Source of the DNA: Rhynochetos jubatus
Lineage: Eukaryota > Chordata > Aves > Eurypygiformes > Rhynochetidae
Assembly: GCA_027574665.1 (NCBI GenBank)
Contig: CM050649.1
Span: 62,214,150 to 62,278,149, forward strand
Length of the DNA stretch: 64,000 nt
Direction: 5' to 3'
The notes under the pieces are model-generated. The model was given only the letters and a program-made list of their open reading frames with translations, ran no database searches and was not told where the DNA came from. Below are positions 9,521 through 23,689 of this stretch, one piece after another. The position numbers were made by a program, and so were the translations under genes. How positions within the stretch are numbered: the first letter of the stretch is position 1; every line of letters begins with the position of its first letter.

Positions 9521-12500
9521 CAAGGATCAAGTGCTCTCCGATTCCTACACATTCTGTTGGGAACTTTTACTCCCAGACCAGATTGTGGGCAAACCTGGAT
9601 TCCTGGTGAATTTTTAGCAGATTTTAATAGTGCACAGTGGTATTTCCCAACAGTCTGATTTGTTTAATGATGTGTTCAATCTATCTATTTGGCACTCGTA
9701 AAAATTAGATTCAAATCTCTTATCTTTAGATGAGTTTTGGCTAAAGGAACAAAGTACCCGAGAATGGCAAACATGGCCAGAAGTGAGATTCAGGACTCGG
9801 GAACTGCACCCTCCCTTCTACTTTTGCTTTCTTTTACCTTAGGGCAGCTCCACATTTGTTGGGACTAAATTTTCTAATATCTCTCTGTCAAAATCAGCCT
9901 GAACTTGTATTGTAAAAAGATCAGATATATGCTTCATCAAACCATTTTTCAATCCAGCCATGTTTCCCATTCTCTTAGAGAAACCCCATTCTGAAAGAAA
10001 TGGGGGCAAGAAAAATTCACAGATTAGCCATCCTCTTTAGTTTTCTCCATTTCCAGCCCCTTCCTCTTGGGGAGGCAACATTCATCTTTTTTTCATATGA
10101 TCAATAAGCCTGATGCAGATGGTCTGCACAGGGTTTATTGGAGGAGAATGTTCTTCACAGTCAGTGCAAGACAGCTTAAATCAGTTCAGAAAATTGACAT
10201 CTATATTGGTTTTGAAAACTGCAATTATCTTCTTCTCTGTGTAGCCCTACTGACAAGTCTAGCAGCATCCCACAGTCCAGGATCAATATGAGTGAGGATC
10301 CTATTTGACAAATAAACCAAAAGCACTCAGGCTGCAATCAAAAGGTGTGTGAAAATGCAGCTTCCCTTGGCTCTCGTAACCGGGCAGGACATCTTCACCT
10401 GCAAACACTCCAGTCATACGCTTTAGAAAAGAGGGCACTGCAAATACACGTGCAGGTACGAAGGAAATACGTTGTGGATGACTTTGGCAATAGCCGTAGC
10501 TTACCTTTCTGCCAGTCTGTGGTTACAGTGCCTTGGTTTACACCATCTTCCCTGCACCAAACCATGAAGGATTTGTATCCGTAAGTAGCCATAGGCCAAG
10601 TGGTCTGTGCAGGCCTCCTGCCTGTATGTTTTTTTGACTTGAGGACAGTAGTGCTAGAAAGAGATTTGTGACTGAGGTGTATTAAATTGCTTAGAGACAT
10701 GTCTCTTTCAGCTAAATACTTGGAAGTAGGGGGGAAGGTGAAGAGAAGAGAAAAGGTGTTGAAGTACTCTAAAATGACCCTTTCTTGACAAAAAAAGGGT
10801 TTCTTCTTCTTGTCTTTGAGAATCCTTCTCCTTCCCCTTCCACACCCTGCCTTCCACATACCCTTTCCCCTTTATCTGCCTTTATCCTCTCTTTCCAAGA
10901 ATCGCTAGAAGAAATGCAGATAGGTGTGTCATGCAAATTAAATTTTTAGTGCATCTTTCCACCCCCCTTCCCATTGTTGCTAGAGAGATCTCTTATCACA
11001 GGACTTGGATTTTTGAGTGCCAAAAACTCTTGCTCTGAAAAACTGCCTTATTTAGGGTATCGTTATTTTTCTGTAGCAAAATAAATAGTTCTTTCAGTAC
11101 TGTAATGCTGGCATCATAACGTTCTTACTATTGCGCCAGTTTATCTTGTATCTTTTCCAATCTGTGGATTTCTTTTACTGTAGTTAGGTCTTGCTGTGAA
11201 TACCGGTGCTCCAATCTTGTGACGCTGAACTCTAATAATACTCGTTGCTATCTAATACCTCCCAAGGCTCCCCAGTGTGTTGGTGAGATAAAAAATAAGA
11301 GGGAGGAGGAGCTATTCTACTTATTAATCCTTTGTAGTACGGTTTTCCCATGTGTTCAATGAGATATCTGGGGATGAGTCCTGGAATCGATTTTGGGAAC
11401 TTGTATCTCTGGCTTCTGTGAAGGGCTTGTCATCTTGCCTGCAAATGTTGTCACTTCATCCCTATAAGCAAGCTGGCATGCTTGTCAAAAAGCTACACAA
11501 ACATTATAAATTTACAGCAGGATTAAATTTGGGGATATTTTTTTTTCAGTTGTTTTCATTGGCAATTAAAAAAAATCATTAGTCTGGCTCAGCAGATGTT
11601 TGCTGCTAACTCTGGAGAAATATCACTTGTTCCCGTGTAATGAGGTCAGGAAGGGATGAGGATATACATTAGCTCGTTAGCTGGGTGAGCATGCTGCTTT
11701 TCTAGTTGGCGTAGCTGCTGACTCTCCTGCTTCTGCGTCATTTGCTGCCTTGCTATGCTTTGGCCGTTTGTCTGGGCTTGCTGGATACCTGGTGCCTTGG
11801 CATGGGTTGGGTTCCTGGGTGTCCAGGCAGCCCAGGCAAATTGCTGCTGCTGGTCCAGTGACTGCCCATGCTGCATGTGTGTGGGGAGCTGTGCCCAACC
11901 GTGGAAATGTCTGTGTCATGGGGCACGGGCTGTGCGTGCATTCCCGTGTCTGATATCCCAGCCTGAAATTCAGGGGATGGAGCTTTTGTGAATTTCTCAT
12001 GTTTGTAAGTTTAAGTTTGTTGGTTCTTTGGCACGTAGCGTTTTCAGACCCGTGTGCGCCTTGTGCAGTGGTTAAACAAGAAACTTGGTCTTACGGATGC
12101 CAGGGTTTTTGCTCTGGTTTTGTGAGAGGTCGTTAACCATCCGTCTTCCCTATCGGTGTCTGTGTAGGAGGCTTCTTAAATTAAGTCTTCCCCTGGCTGC
12201 TGAAATTCTTACAGCCATCTGACTGCTGCTCCATGAATAGCACCTTGAGATACTATGCGTGTGTAGGGTAAGGGACACATTTCCATGGTTTGGTTTCTCT
12301 TGCTGTTCTGGTTCTTCTACACCTTTCCCTTCCCATGAGTAACTCTAGGGCCAGCCTGCCTCCAGTACTTCCATTTCCTTGTGATTCCTGACTTTCCCTT
12401 CTGCAGAAATAAAGTAGTACAAAAGCCATTAGGCTTGTCACCTAGCTGGGACAAAAATTCCAGTTGTGTTTGAAAACAGATGCTCTCCCTGGGCAAATAA

Positions 12501-14175
12501 ATCACCCTAACACAATGCGTCCGTCAATTCGAGGTACATTGGACGTGTTCGTCATGTGCCAGTGGATCTGCATGTGCACATGACAGTTGTTCATCAGCGG
12601 AAGGTCTGATGGCTTGCAACTCCTGAAACCAGCAGGATACCTTTTCACAGAAGGACTAGTCAGGCTGGTTGCCACCTACCTGGTTTCCAGCCTTAAAAGC
12701 CTTCGATCTTGATTGCATGTTGATGTTCCTTAGGAAAGTGATAGGAAGTAGCAGAGGCAGAAAAGATTTTGGTGTGCAAATTTGGGAAGAGCATTTGCAT
12801 TTGCAAGACCATCTGCACAGGCTTAGGACAGGCTCAGGAGCCGCAACTTTTCCCCCGGTGAAAGCTGGTGAGAAGAAAAAAAAGAAGTTTTCTGTTTTAT
12901 TCCCAGGGACTTGAGTGCCTGAAAGTGTATTCTGTTAGGACAGTCCTGGAATGACTTTTTGAGTCTGGACCCTGTTTACTCTTTTTCTGCCAGGACAGAA
13001 GTTTGCGGTGAAGCTACTGTAAGGCCGAACCGAAAGGCTGTTGCTGAAAGCTGCGTGGATTCCCCAGCGGTCTACTGATCGCCTCTGGGAGTAGCAAAGG
13101 AATTATTTTTCTACATCTGCTTTGAAAGAGAGCTCAATGGCTATAATCTCAGCAGTGCCACAGTGTAAATCGGGGGAATAGAGTCGGAGTATTTTGGGAT
13201 AGGAAAAAAACGCTCAGCATTTCAGTGATAGGCTGAGCTATATGAATTCTTTAGCCAACTAGAAAAACCCGATTGTGCCGTGTGCTGTGGCGTTAGATGA
13301 GGACTGACAGTAACAGTTTGCCTTCTTTTTCTCACTCACTCGGTGTTGCTATACAGGAACAGCTCCAAACTTGGCGCTTGTTATTCTGTCATTAAACTAA
13401 ATATTCATTGTGGCTTCTTCTCTTTTTTTCCATTTTTCTTTTTTCATCTCTGGTTCTGCCAGTTACCTTCAGGCATAATATTTGCATGTAAATTATTCAG
13501 TTATAGGAGGAAGGAAAAAAATAACTGTTAGGATTTGTCTGCGGGGGTCTCCTCAGCACAAACACCACTGAAGTCCCTGTGCTGAGTGCCCGGTTCAGGA
13601 GGTGCAGGCAGGTGCCAGTGTGGCACCTCTCGGCTGGCCTCTCTGACCAGCCCTTCGGATGACTTCAGCGGTGCTCGTCTTTCTGGCCTGATAAGGGCTG
13701 GAGACTGATTCAGACAACCTAAATTCTGCCTGTGGCCTTCAGTGTCTTAAAGAGAGTGTTTAATGAAGAGATTAATAAAAAGATATTTTATTTTAATGCC
13801 CACATGACTCATAATGTTCCACAGTGCAGATGCTGGATTAATAGGGTAGGAGATGGAACTTTTGAAAAATTTGATCTGTTTGCTTTTAATAAACTTTTAT
13901 CCTTTCCTTTTTGCCTCAAACAGGCTGTGTTGTAAAGATTACAGAGTACCAAAGCGAGCAGCTCTTAAGGGGAGCTCTTCTTCTGAGGTTTGCATTGTCT
14001 GTGTTCATATAGTGCATTTCTGCAAAGAAGACAGCTTAATGCCTCTGTTTTGCTTTGGCTACTTCAGTAACGCCCATCCCTACCCCAGAGTTGAGATTTT
14101 GCTGGCAGCAACCGGTCTTTGATATGGAAGTGGTCTGCAGTCTGTTTTATTTCTCTGTGGTCTTGGCAGTTGCAG
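9521..14175. other. Non-coding DNA (intron 1), nothing recognised
   Basis: No splice-consistent exon, transposon end or RNA gene is supported. Local composition varies: a GC-richer part at 11640-12000 and a poly-T/pyrimidine stretch at 13420-13450. The open frames of 60-154 codons lack domains, and several overlap on opposite strands. Confidence 0.5.
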
Positions 14176-14400
14176 AGACATCTAGACATCAGACTGGACG
14201 TGAGGAAACCCTTCTTCCCTGTGAGGGTGGAGAGCACTGGGACAGGCTGCCCAGAGAGGGGGTGGAGTCTCCTTCTCTGGAGACTGTCAAAACACACCTG
14301 GGCTTGTTCCTGTGTGATCTGCTCTAGGGGATCCTGCTCTGGCAGGGGGGCTGGACTAGGTAATCTCTAGAGGTCCCTTCCAGCCCCTAACACTCTGAAT
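14176..14400 (+). mobile_element. CR1 LINE, truncated 3' end
   Basis: The segment shows the standard CR1 tail, in order: a GTGAGGAAACCCTTCTTCCC block, GTGGAGAGCACTGGGACAGG, CTGCCCAGAGAGG, GGGCTGGACTAGGTAATC, and the terminal AGGTCCCTTCCAGCCCCTAA followed by CACTCTGAAT. Only the last part of the second ORF and the 3' UTR remain, as is normal for 5'-truncated CR1 copies. Confidence 0.93.
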
Positions 14401-16263
14401 CGGTGACATCCTTCCTTAAGAGTCCCTTGAAAATTAGCATTTTTAAAAATTACAGAATTGCCTTAAATTCTTCACAGTATTGACCACGTGTGAGGTTGTC
14501 TCTGTATATGGAAATTGTTTCAGATTAAGGAGAAGTATCTTTTAAAGGACAGTAATTATTTTTAAATAGCTTCATATCTGGACGTATATATTACAGCATA
14601 AATCCACCTTATTTTTCTGCTTTAGCTGAATCCACTTGCAAAATAGATTTCCAAGTACATTGGGATGCAGGCAGAACCTGCAGGCTGGGAGAAGCCTCTC
14701 TCAGACTCGGCGTGGTAGAGCAGCACTTAAGGACTGCGGGCTGGTTTCTTCGAACACAAAGGGAAATTAGCAGCTAGTGCTGGGTCAGAGGATTTCATTA
14801 GCACCAGGGCTGTACCGTTCTCATGTCCCACGGTGAGATCACTGGCATTACGCCTCTGCAATTGAGATCAGTATCTACCTACTTACCCGGAGCAGAGGCA
14901 GAGAGAGAGCTGGGGTGTTTTAAATGAGGTGCAAGAAGCTCCAGAGGGAACCTCCCTGGCGTGGCAAAGCTGGTGGGTCTCCACTGCTGCCTGCCTGAGG
15001 GGTCTCCCAGCCTCTCCAGCTCTGTTCAGCCTCTCGCACAAGGTAAACCAGTATCTGCTGGAAAACCAGGCTTAGCCCAGGTCTGCTTTGAAAGTTTGAT
15101 GTTGGGTTTCATCATGGAAGAGGTGTTTTCACACTGAAAATGTGCGTGCTCTGCAAACTTTACCCGACGGTGGCATTCTGGTGGGAACAGGACACCAATA
15201 AACTGCCTTTCACTGTAGTTGCCACTGTCTTACACATGCAGCCTGGATCTGATCTTGACCACTTTTTTTATTGATGTAAGAACTAGCAGTGTCTCATTTT
15301 CATGGAGATCCATTTTACATTGAGGTATCCTTCAATACTCCATTGATGGAAACAGCACAGATTCTGCAGATTTTCTGCAGATTAAAATTAAGATTAATAA
15401 AAATATAAGAATTGAGTGGGTTATTTTTATTCTTTATGTTTGCCATTTTGGATGAAGAGAGCTAATACACTGAGATGTGACATGTAGTGTTATGTCTAAT
15501 AAAAAACATGCTCTGTGGAAGCTGTATACTGTACCTGCTGTAAATAAAACGGATACTGGCCATTTATCCATGTGTTTGCAGCCCTCATTTCTCCCTCCTT
15601 GGGTACCTTCTTAGGTCCTTGGAGCTAGCTGGTATGAACAGGCCTGTTTTAAAGCTCTCTGTAATACAGGAGCTCACTGAATGCATCTCTGCAGTGGAGT
15701 CTGTCCGTCTGTCATGCTTTTCATTGCAGGTCACTAATGCACCTGACATGAGTGGCCGTTGGGACCAAAAAATTGTCCTTTTCTTTGCAGCCATCATGAA
15801 CAGGATAGGACTTGGCATTTTCATTCATTTTCTTCTGCTAAGCACCCTTTCATCACAGTGATACCTGCTATCACTTTGCTCTTCTGATTTCCCAGTTTTT
15901 CTTCCTGTTATTGCCCCTTCCACAGTCCTGACTTCTTTTTCTCCTTTTCTTTCATTCATTTTCTTCTAAGTAAGTGAATTAATTTTGCACTAAAAGGTCA
16001 CTTATTCGATAGGTAGGTATAGTGATACAGTGATGGAAATGAGTGACAGCACCTATATGCAACATGCAAAATCCAAATGTCAGCTTGACACTGTGGTGAG
16101 AAGGGAGGAGGCAAGAGAAGGCATGGGGAGGCAGAAGAGGAGGAGAAGGTACTCAGGCCCAAAGGAAAGCAATTTCTCTTGAGGAAATTCCTTTTGTTGG
16201 TGTTAGAGCATAACTTTCAGCTGTAATGAAATAAACAAAAATAGAAATGACTTAATTTTCCTT
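14401..16263. other. Non-coding DNA (intron 1), nothing recognised
   Basis: Ordinary intronic sequence. The open frame at 15619-15861 has no motif. A purine-rich stretch lies at 16095-16150. Confidence 0.5.
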
Positions 16264-16284
16264 CCCCCCCCCCCCCCCCCCCCC
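16264..16284 (+). repeat. Homopolymer run of 21 C
   Basis: Twenty-one consecutive cytosines followed by TCCC. On the other strand this is a G21 run that could form G-quadruplex structures. It is also a spot where read length errors are likely, so the true count is uncertain. Confidence 0.95.
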
Positions 16285-18626
16285 TCCCAGATTCTGTACC
16301 CAAATGCACAGGTGGAATGAGATAAAACATAAATGGGGAGGGAGAGCTCTGGGTAGGAAGCAAATCTTGCACTCATACAACATGCACTATCACGTGTCAG
16401 CAGATTTTTCAATATGTAGATTATGGCTGGATTGACTGAACTTAAACAAAAGTTACTTAGTGGAATTCAGCTTACATTTTTGCCTTCTAGGTGGTGTTTT
16501 ATTTACAAGTACAAATGCAGTTGCCACATGCAAAATTCACGTATCTCTCTATCATCTATTGTGGTCAGAAATGGCCTATCCTGCTTTAACACCAAGGCAA
16601 TACCAGTACTCCCTGTATGGATTTAAAGCTATTTGACCCCTCAGGAGGGGCCTCAGAATGGCTCTTGCAGCACAGACTCGATTGAACGAAGAGGCACTTG
16701 TTTTGCAGGAGTTAATTTTTCAGTGTTGAACTTTCTGAGCTAACAAAAGGTCAAAAATCCGTTTGTTTCAGATTTGTCTGCTGTCATGCAAAGGGTATTG
16801 CCCTGTTCTTGGTGAAGAGACCTGTCTCCTCTCAGCACACCGTTCCTACAAGGCAATATGTCTGTGTTTTCAAGAGGTCTAAAATGTTGAGCAGTGAGAA
16901 CATACTGGTCCCCCTTTTATGAACGCAAATCATTCGGGCAGTGATTGTTCACTCCATGGCTGAAAGGATGTGAGATTATATGTCCTTGCCAAAGTATATT
17001 GAGAAGTGTCCTTAACAAGTATTTTTGGTGGAAATTGCCTGACTGCTTGTAACTGAACTGCAGACCTTTAGGAAAGCTCTTGATGAAGTTTCATTTGGCT
17101 CAAATTGTATATATTAGGACACCTACATGCATGGATATCACTGTAATAGGAATTAATTTTCAAATACTTGCAAACAATTTTCACGCTGCATGGATGGGAA
17201 GAATCACATTCTTACCTGAAGAGAACAGAAATTCATGTTGAACTGTGCTGGAAAGAGCCATGTATTTCAGAAAAGGTGAAATCTGGGTCCTTTTTGATGT
17301 TGCCGTGAAGAAAGCAGCTTGTATCAGCACTAGTTCTGTGTTTCATAACCATATAAAATATGAGCTTGTGTTGTACAACAAAGCAATCCCCTAAAAACGT
17401 AGAAATCAAAATAGAAAGTCCTTTGATAGATGAAAGTTGGCATCTTTTTAACGTTTGTTATCTATAACATTGCCTACGGACACTGCACCGTGTCTAAACG
17501 AAATACTCAGCGCCGTTTTCCATCTACACACACCTAGCGTCTTCTAAAAAGCAAACAGAAATTCTCCTCAATCGCCTGAAGACCACACCATGCTTCACAT
17601 AAAAGGTTCACATGAAAGATTCACCTTGTCAGAAAATCATATTTGATATTTGACCTCATTCCTGCCTACCCCAAGCAGTTAAATTCCAACGCCTTTGCTC
17701 TCCTTTGGCAGGAGAGCTCCCTGCAACTTGGAGGGATGTGTTGGGCAACCCGCGGCCGGCGTGAGAGGTGGCAGGCAGGTTGGCGGCTGCCCCAGACACT
17801 TTTCGGCTTGCTTGGCAGCTGAAGGGCTGCCTGGGGGTGTGGGAGGCACAGGCCGTAGGTTTAAGCAGCCCCTGGAAGAGAGGGTGTGAGGGCCTTGCCC
17901 TGCCTTCTGGGCTGTGCATTGCCCTGGGTTAAGAAGCGCTTGTTGGGCTGGAGGTGGTGTGGGGCTTGCTGTGGGCGCTGGGGACACTGGCGTCTGCGGG
18001 AGATGGCTGGGGTGGGTGGGAAAAGCAGGTGGGGTTTTTAATGAAAAAGATTGCGCCCTCCTTCCTTGGAGGGCCAAGACCCTGTGATTTTCATGAAGGA
18101 CGTGCTCAGTTATGCAGGTAAATTAGGCCGACCAGCTCCGGCCCTTTAGATGTGCCGTTGTCTTTGAGCTGTTGGCTGTTTCCCCGTGTTACTGGTAGAG
18201 GCCTGTCCTTCGCCATTCAGGAAGATTGCTGCATATTGTGCTGCCGATTGAATTTTTGTTCCCTGTAGGCATGAAGTAAACCATCCCTGAACTGAGTTGT
18301 CACAGCTGTTACCTTGCTCTGTGACAAAGTTAAGGTGAAAATTTTAAAGGGCAGATTAACTGCAGGATAAGAAAATGCATGCAAATGGAAATGAGAAACT
18401 TTCTGAACTGGGTGTTTGTCCTCCGTGTTGTCAATCTCAGTCTAGTGCAGTAAATAACGGCAGGTGCTCTGTAGTTTCTATTTCCATACAGAGTTTGCTT
18501 CTGAGATCGTTTACTGGCCCGGCTTGAGTGATCCGTTAAATGTACGCCTCTTTAAAATACATCTTAACTTCTTCATCGTGTTACTATTGTGAACTAAACT
18601 TGGATTATTTCTTTTTCTTCATACAG
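16285..18626. other. Non-coding DNA (end of intron 1)
   Basis: No exon recognised. A GC-rich part at about 17690-18080 has long overlapping open frames on both strands (up to 132 codons), but the translations are proline/serine- or glycine-rich without a domain and CpG content is modest, so I treat it as composition only. The last bases, CTTTTTCTTCATACAG, form the polypyrimidine tract and 3' splice site of the next exon. Confidence 0.55.
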
Positions 18627-18734
18627 TTTTCCCTACACAAAATGGAAAGGTTGCTATAGTGACTGGAGGTGCTAAAGGAATTGGTTACCAAACTGTGAAG
18701 CATTTGGCACAACTTGGCATGCACGTTATAATAG
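18627..18734 (+). CDS. DHRSX: DHRSX internal exon (exon 2): Rossmann nucleotide-binding motif
   Basis: DHRSX is an SDR-family enzyme of dolichol synthesis, reported to oxidise polyprenol to polyprenal and to reduce dolichal to dolichol. This 108-base exon encodes 35 whole codons, FPTQNGKVAIVTGGAKGIGY and onward to HLAQLGMHVII. VAIVTGG is the first beta strand, and TGGAKGIG (18662-18685) is the TGxxxGxG dinucleotide-binding loop. Length and order match human DHRSX, where the same segment follows the N-terminal membrane anchor. The exon starts in phase 1: its leading TT completes a codon, probably Val. It ends in phase 1 with a G that is completed by exon 3. The acceptor is CTTTTTCTTCATACAG and the donor is ATAG/GTAAAG. 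Other classical SDRs share the motif, but the GMHVII-AGN continuation points to DHRSX. Exon 1 is not found in the window. Confidence 0.93.
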
Positions 18735-21700
18735 GTAAAGTCATTACTTTCTTAATTCTTTTTTGTTTCAGAAAGTACTTTTTTTTCTTTTAAGGAGAAT
18801 TTTCTTTCCAGCATAAGTAAAGGTATGGCAGGGGAAGGTAGGAGAGGGTTTTGCCAGCATTTAGCACAAAGATTTGATTTAAGTTTTGCTTTGCAAGGTC
18901 TTTAAGAAAAGTGGATGGGATTTTTTTAATGTAGACTTGGAAAAGTTGGACTACCTTATGTAAGAAGTGAACAATAAGTTCATGAAAAAAAACCTAAAAA
19001 AACATGACTATTACAAAAATATTTTTTTATCTTGTTACTGGGAATGGACCTTAACGTTAGGGTGCACGTGTTCATTAAGAAAAAAACTAATGAAAGCCTT
19101 GAAGGAATATTCCAGTGTGTAGTAGGGGATGATCCATGCTATAAGGGCAGAGGAAGACTTATAACTTCATCCATGTAAAAATTGCACATTTACTTCTCAG
19201 TTTGTCACTGTAGGTGGCCTTTATAGGCCAGGCAGGGAAATAAATACCCTGAGAGGTCCATTCGTGTCAGTCTGAGATGGGCTGGACAACTCACCTTCTG
19301 GAGGTGCCTGTTTCTTGCCATTGGTAATAAAGAGTTTATAAGGTGACTATATTGGTCTGAGATATCTGAAGTTAGGATAAGTGAATTTCTGTAGAAACTC
19401 CAAGTATGTCCTGAACGCATGATTTCTTCCCTCTGTGACAGACAATACTAGTCAGACTTGCTTTCTTGTACCGTATATAGATGCACTAATATACCTACTA
19501 AATCATTATGGAACATCATGAATGTATGTTTAAAATGCTACATTTTGCTCTCTTCATCTTTGTGTTGCTATTTCATAATACACTAGCAAGCTGGTGATAC
19601 CATTTTATTTAGCTTTTATACAGAATGTGCTCTCTCTACTGTTTTGTATACACACCTTTTGAAAAAAAACCCCACAACACACCAAACAAACAAGAGCATA
19701 GTAGCCAGGTATTTTTAGTCTAGTGCAGTCAGTAACACTAATGGAGTTGTCCTGGAATGGGACAGGTGTAATGTGGAATACCACTTATTCATACATGTTT
19801 TAGTAGATGTGTCAAAACCAAGCATCCGCAAAAATGCAAACAGATGCTGCTATATGTAGCTAGATGCTAGCTGTAGCTAATGTAGCTAGATGTAGCTAAT
19901 GATGCCAGCATTAATATTTCATTAAAGAAGTCTCTTTCCATGTTTAAGGTGGACTGTAAAAATGTTCTCAGTGAGAAAACAAAAAGGCCATTTTTTTTCC
20001 TCTTTGCATAGGGTCATGGAAGCAGAGAGCATTGCTGGTGTTAAGACTTATTTTAGGCCACTTAATGTTTAGGGCATTTCGTGTAACAAAATTTAGTGTG
20101 AGATCTTTGGGAAAGGGAAGGTGACATTTAACTATGTCATCTCCAAATAAGCTGTTTTTTTTCAACTCGCAACCACCCTCTCATAGATCTCATTCACTGA
20201 TGCTCACAGCCATACTCTCGTAAGCACCAAGATGCGTGTGCTCATGGGGTCTGGTGAGCAGCACTTGTGAGTAGCATGGGGAAAAGGTACACCAGCTACC
20301 GAGTCCTTATCCTGTCTCTGTGGTTCTTCTTGCTTGGAAATAGCAGGCTAATTTACAGACAGAACTTCTATACCTTTAGAAGTTATCAGCTCTTAGTACA
20401 TTTTTCCTCGTCTGGAGTATATAGACTATGTCTATAACCTATTTTATTGTGTGGGCTAACAGGAAAAGTAATGGTTTGGGCAATATGCCACAACTTTGAT
20501 GTTAGCCGGGTGTCAGAGTGCATGGTCATCTGCTGGCAAGTCCTCTCTGCTGTGGCCTGGACATAAACACAGGAACGGTGTCCTGGAAACATGTCCTTTA
20601 TTTTCAATAGGGACATTCTTTTAACTCTTTGCTGTCTGTTTGTTCTGGTGCTTACAGACAGGTTTCTATTCACTCTTCATTTGTACTAACCTTAATATTT
20701 GCATTACAAATCTCTATGAATGTAAATTAATGAAATTAAGTATAGAAAGCGTTTGATGAGTAAGATTTTCAACTGATTCAATTCTTTCGGGCAAACCCTG
20801 ACCTAAACACTGAGCCCAGTGAGTCACAGCCATCTTTGCCTGTGAAATTCTTCAGAGCAAAGAAGCCCTGTCAGTACAATGTATAGTCGCAGGCTTTGTT
20901 CCAGCTGCAAGATCAAAACAGTCTCAAAAGCACATTAAATGCAATGACCTTCCATCCTTATTGCTAACTGTTGGCCCCGAGTGTCCAGAGTATGCTTAAA
21001 ATACCTGCTGGCGCATTGGCATGCATTAGCACATTCAGCTTCAGGCCACACAAGCAAAGCTTTAAGCCCCAAATAAGACAGCAAGCGTGCTCCAGCTTTC
21101 TACTCTAGGAGTGTTTTCGCCCTATGTTTGCATATAGGCATGAACTTAGGTGGAGAAAGTGTCGATGTTAGGTGAATTTGAGCTTGCAAGGGAGACCGAT
21201 GTGTAGCTCGCGGTCAGCGTTGTCCATTCACTGAATGCTTCTTTCCCGTTACAGGAGCCAAGTAATGGGAATATTTAGCAGTAAAGAATGATATCCCTGC
21301 AGCGGGCAGATGAGTCAAACCTGAATGTCTAATGTGAACATGATTCACCATTTGTGATGGATGTGATTTTGACTCCATTTGACATTTTAGAGGAGTAAAT
21401 GTTTGAAGTAACTTACTTTTAAATGCAATATACCAGCGGAATGCAGAAAACAACTAAGTAGGAAGCATGTTAGCTTGCAGAACATGAATAGGCGCTGCAT
21501 GGGAAGGCAACGTGCTCTCTCAGAGCATTTTCAGCAGGCGGTTGCACAGTGCTTTTGCAGCTTCTTTCTTTTGAGTACCAGCACTGGGGCACAAGACTCC
21601 TTTCTCCCAGTGATGATCTCCCTTTGCGGATGCTGCTCACCCTGCCCTCAGGCTCTTGATGGGAAAAAGGTCGTCATGAATGCTGAAATGATGGTAGTAA

Positions 21701-23689
21701 TTTTCCATGGATTTGTTTGATAGATTTCACTGAGACACTTTGCTGTGCTGCAATAGGATCAGTCGCAGCGCGCAGGGCTTTTACTTCAGGCAAACCTCAT
21801 GACAGGCAGCTGGGACCCCTGGCAGGGAAAGCTACTGCCAATGGTGAGTCTTCAGAGCCAAGCCACATCGGGAGCTCCTGCTCCCTCTTACACAATTTAG
21901 TACTCGATGAATATGCTTGCAATTTCATTTTCAGAGGGATGAAGACTGCACAGCAGTCTTGGTGCCTGTTGACCACTAGCTGATATTGAAGATGGTGTTT
22001 TGTATGGACTTAAAAATAAATATGGTCTTAGCAATAGACACTGAAAATCAAGACAATCTGGTCATTTTCATGACCAAATTCGGTTCTGATTCATAGTGCT
22101 GGCCAGTTTACGTCTGAATTTAGACTGATTGGAAGCATAAACACTTCATATCCCTTCCATCCTTCATCACTGGTGTTTAATTTTAAGAGGGTTCTGTGAG
22201 TGCATCTAAAAATTGTTGACTTAAAAAGGAGAATCCTGGTTTGATTTTTCCTTTATTTCTCAGCCCATTAATAAAAGAAGGCTGGAAATACAAGTGTGAC
22301 AGTATCTAATTCAGCTTTGATAATCCTGTCTGTGAATGGTGAGAGAAATTCAAAAGATTTCTGGTTTGACGGTATTACACATACACTGCTTGGTATAAAG
22401 CACCAGGTTCAGGACAGTGTAATCAATCTTTAGTGTCTGAGTATATCAGTGTCACAATTTCCTAAGGCAGTCTCACATTCTGAAGGAAACAATCTCATTA
22501 TATTTATATGTATGTACATATGTTCAAGTGACTTATTTAAGCCATGCAATTTTGGCATAAATAAATGTAGTGCCGTCACCAGACTCAGCATTTCTGTATG
22601 ACCTCTGTAAGCCCTGCAGGAGACCAAGCAAGAGACATTTCCGTCACCTCTTTTGCTCACATTAGTTGCCAATTTTCAAGCTGAACTCTCTGCACCATAA
22701 ATCAGAAAATTTTTATGTGGTATAATACTACAAAGTGACTTTAGAAGGATAATTAAACCATATGAAGATGGTGCAATTGTTCATTTTTAAAGACAGTTTG
22801 ATTTAATTTCCATTACTGAAAATGTATATGAGTTACTTTAATAGTATTTTCTCACTATACATAGATGTATGAGATGCCTGAGACATTTTTTTCTAGAAAA
22901 GTATTTTTCTTCCTGGTTTTAGCCATGTTTTGTTAGGCCAGAATGGCTTGTAGAGTTAGTAAGTTTCAAAATGTTACCAGTCTTTTGAAAGTGAGTGATG
23001 GTTTCCTTTTTCTGGTATGAACACTAAGAAAATGCACGTGGATTGTTTATAATCGTAATTCATTTCAGTTTTTAACATATCAGTAGGCTGTAATCAGGGT
23101 TATAAAACCCCCTGCTTACAGTGCTGTGTGTTGTTCATACACTGTGCGTGTGCGCACAGCCACACACAGCCTTCCAAATCAGTGTGAATTTTGAAAGTCT
23201 GAAACTACTATTAAAATAGTGACAGACGTCTGAACAGACACTCAGAGCAAAAGAACCCTTTTTTGGGCAGTAATCTCACGTAGAAATGTAACTCGATCAA
23301 CTGTGCGGGTGTATTGCGTAGTAAAATACTTTGATTAACTGATCTGAACTGTCGTGCAGAGGAGAGAGATTTGGGTTGATATGGTTTGCTTGGATTTCTA
23401 GAAATATTAAAGCAAAATTCCTTAAGGCTCTTAAGGACACATACAAAGGGCAAGCACAAATGTCATTACATTCATACAATGACATTGCATGTTATGGCAA
23501 AGCATAGACGTAAATGTTTCTCCGTAGAGAGGGTGTTACCACTGGAGTTCAACAGGGGTGTGTGATAGAATCCATGCTTCCAACGAATAATTTTAGGGAA
23601 GAACAAATAGTGAAGTGACACGTCTTTCAAATTGTATGAAATTTTTCAGGGTAATAAATAGCAGGGATGTGTGTGAAGAATTGCAGCAA
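18735..23689. other. DHRSX intron 2, first part; nothing recognised
   Basis: Begins with GTAAAG (5' splice site). No further exon or clear transposon. A small irregular tandem of TGTAGCTAGATG/TGTAGCTAATG words occupies about 19855-19905. Sequence from about 23520 may already belong to the old CR1 that follows, but similarity there is too weak to assign. Confidence 0.55.

Noticed and set aside
10395..10859. A 154-codon open frame on the - strand
   Set aside because: Overlaps other frames on the + strand, with lysine-rich low-complexity segments and no domain.
17656..18077. Overlapping open frames of up to 132 codons in a GC-rich part upstream of DHRSX exon 2, as a possible exon 1
   Set aside because: No membrane-anchor segment, no suitable phase-1 donor and no similarity to the expected DHRSX N terminus; the frames are longest on the other strand.
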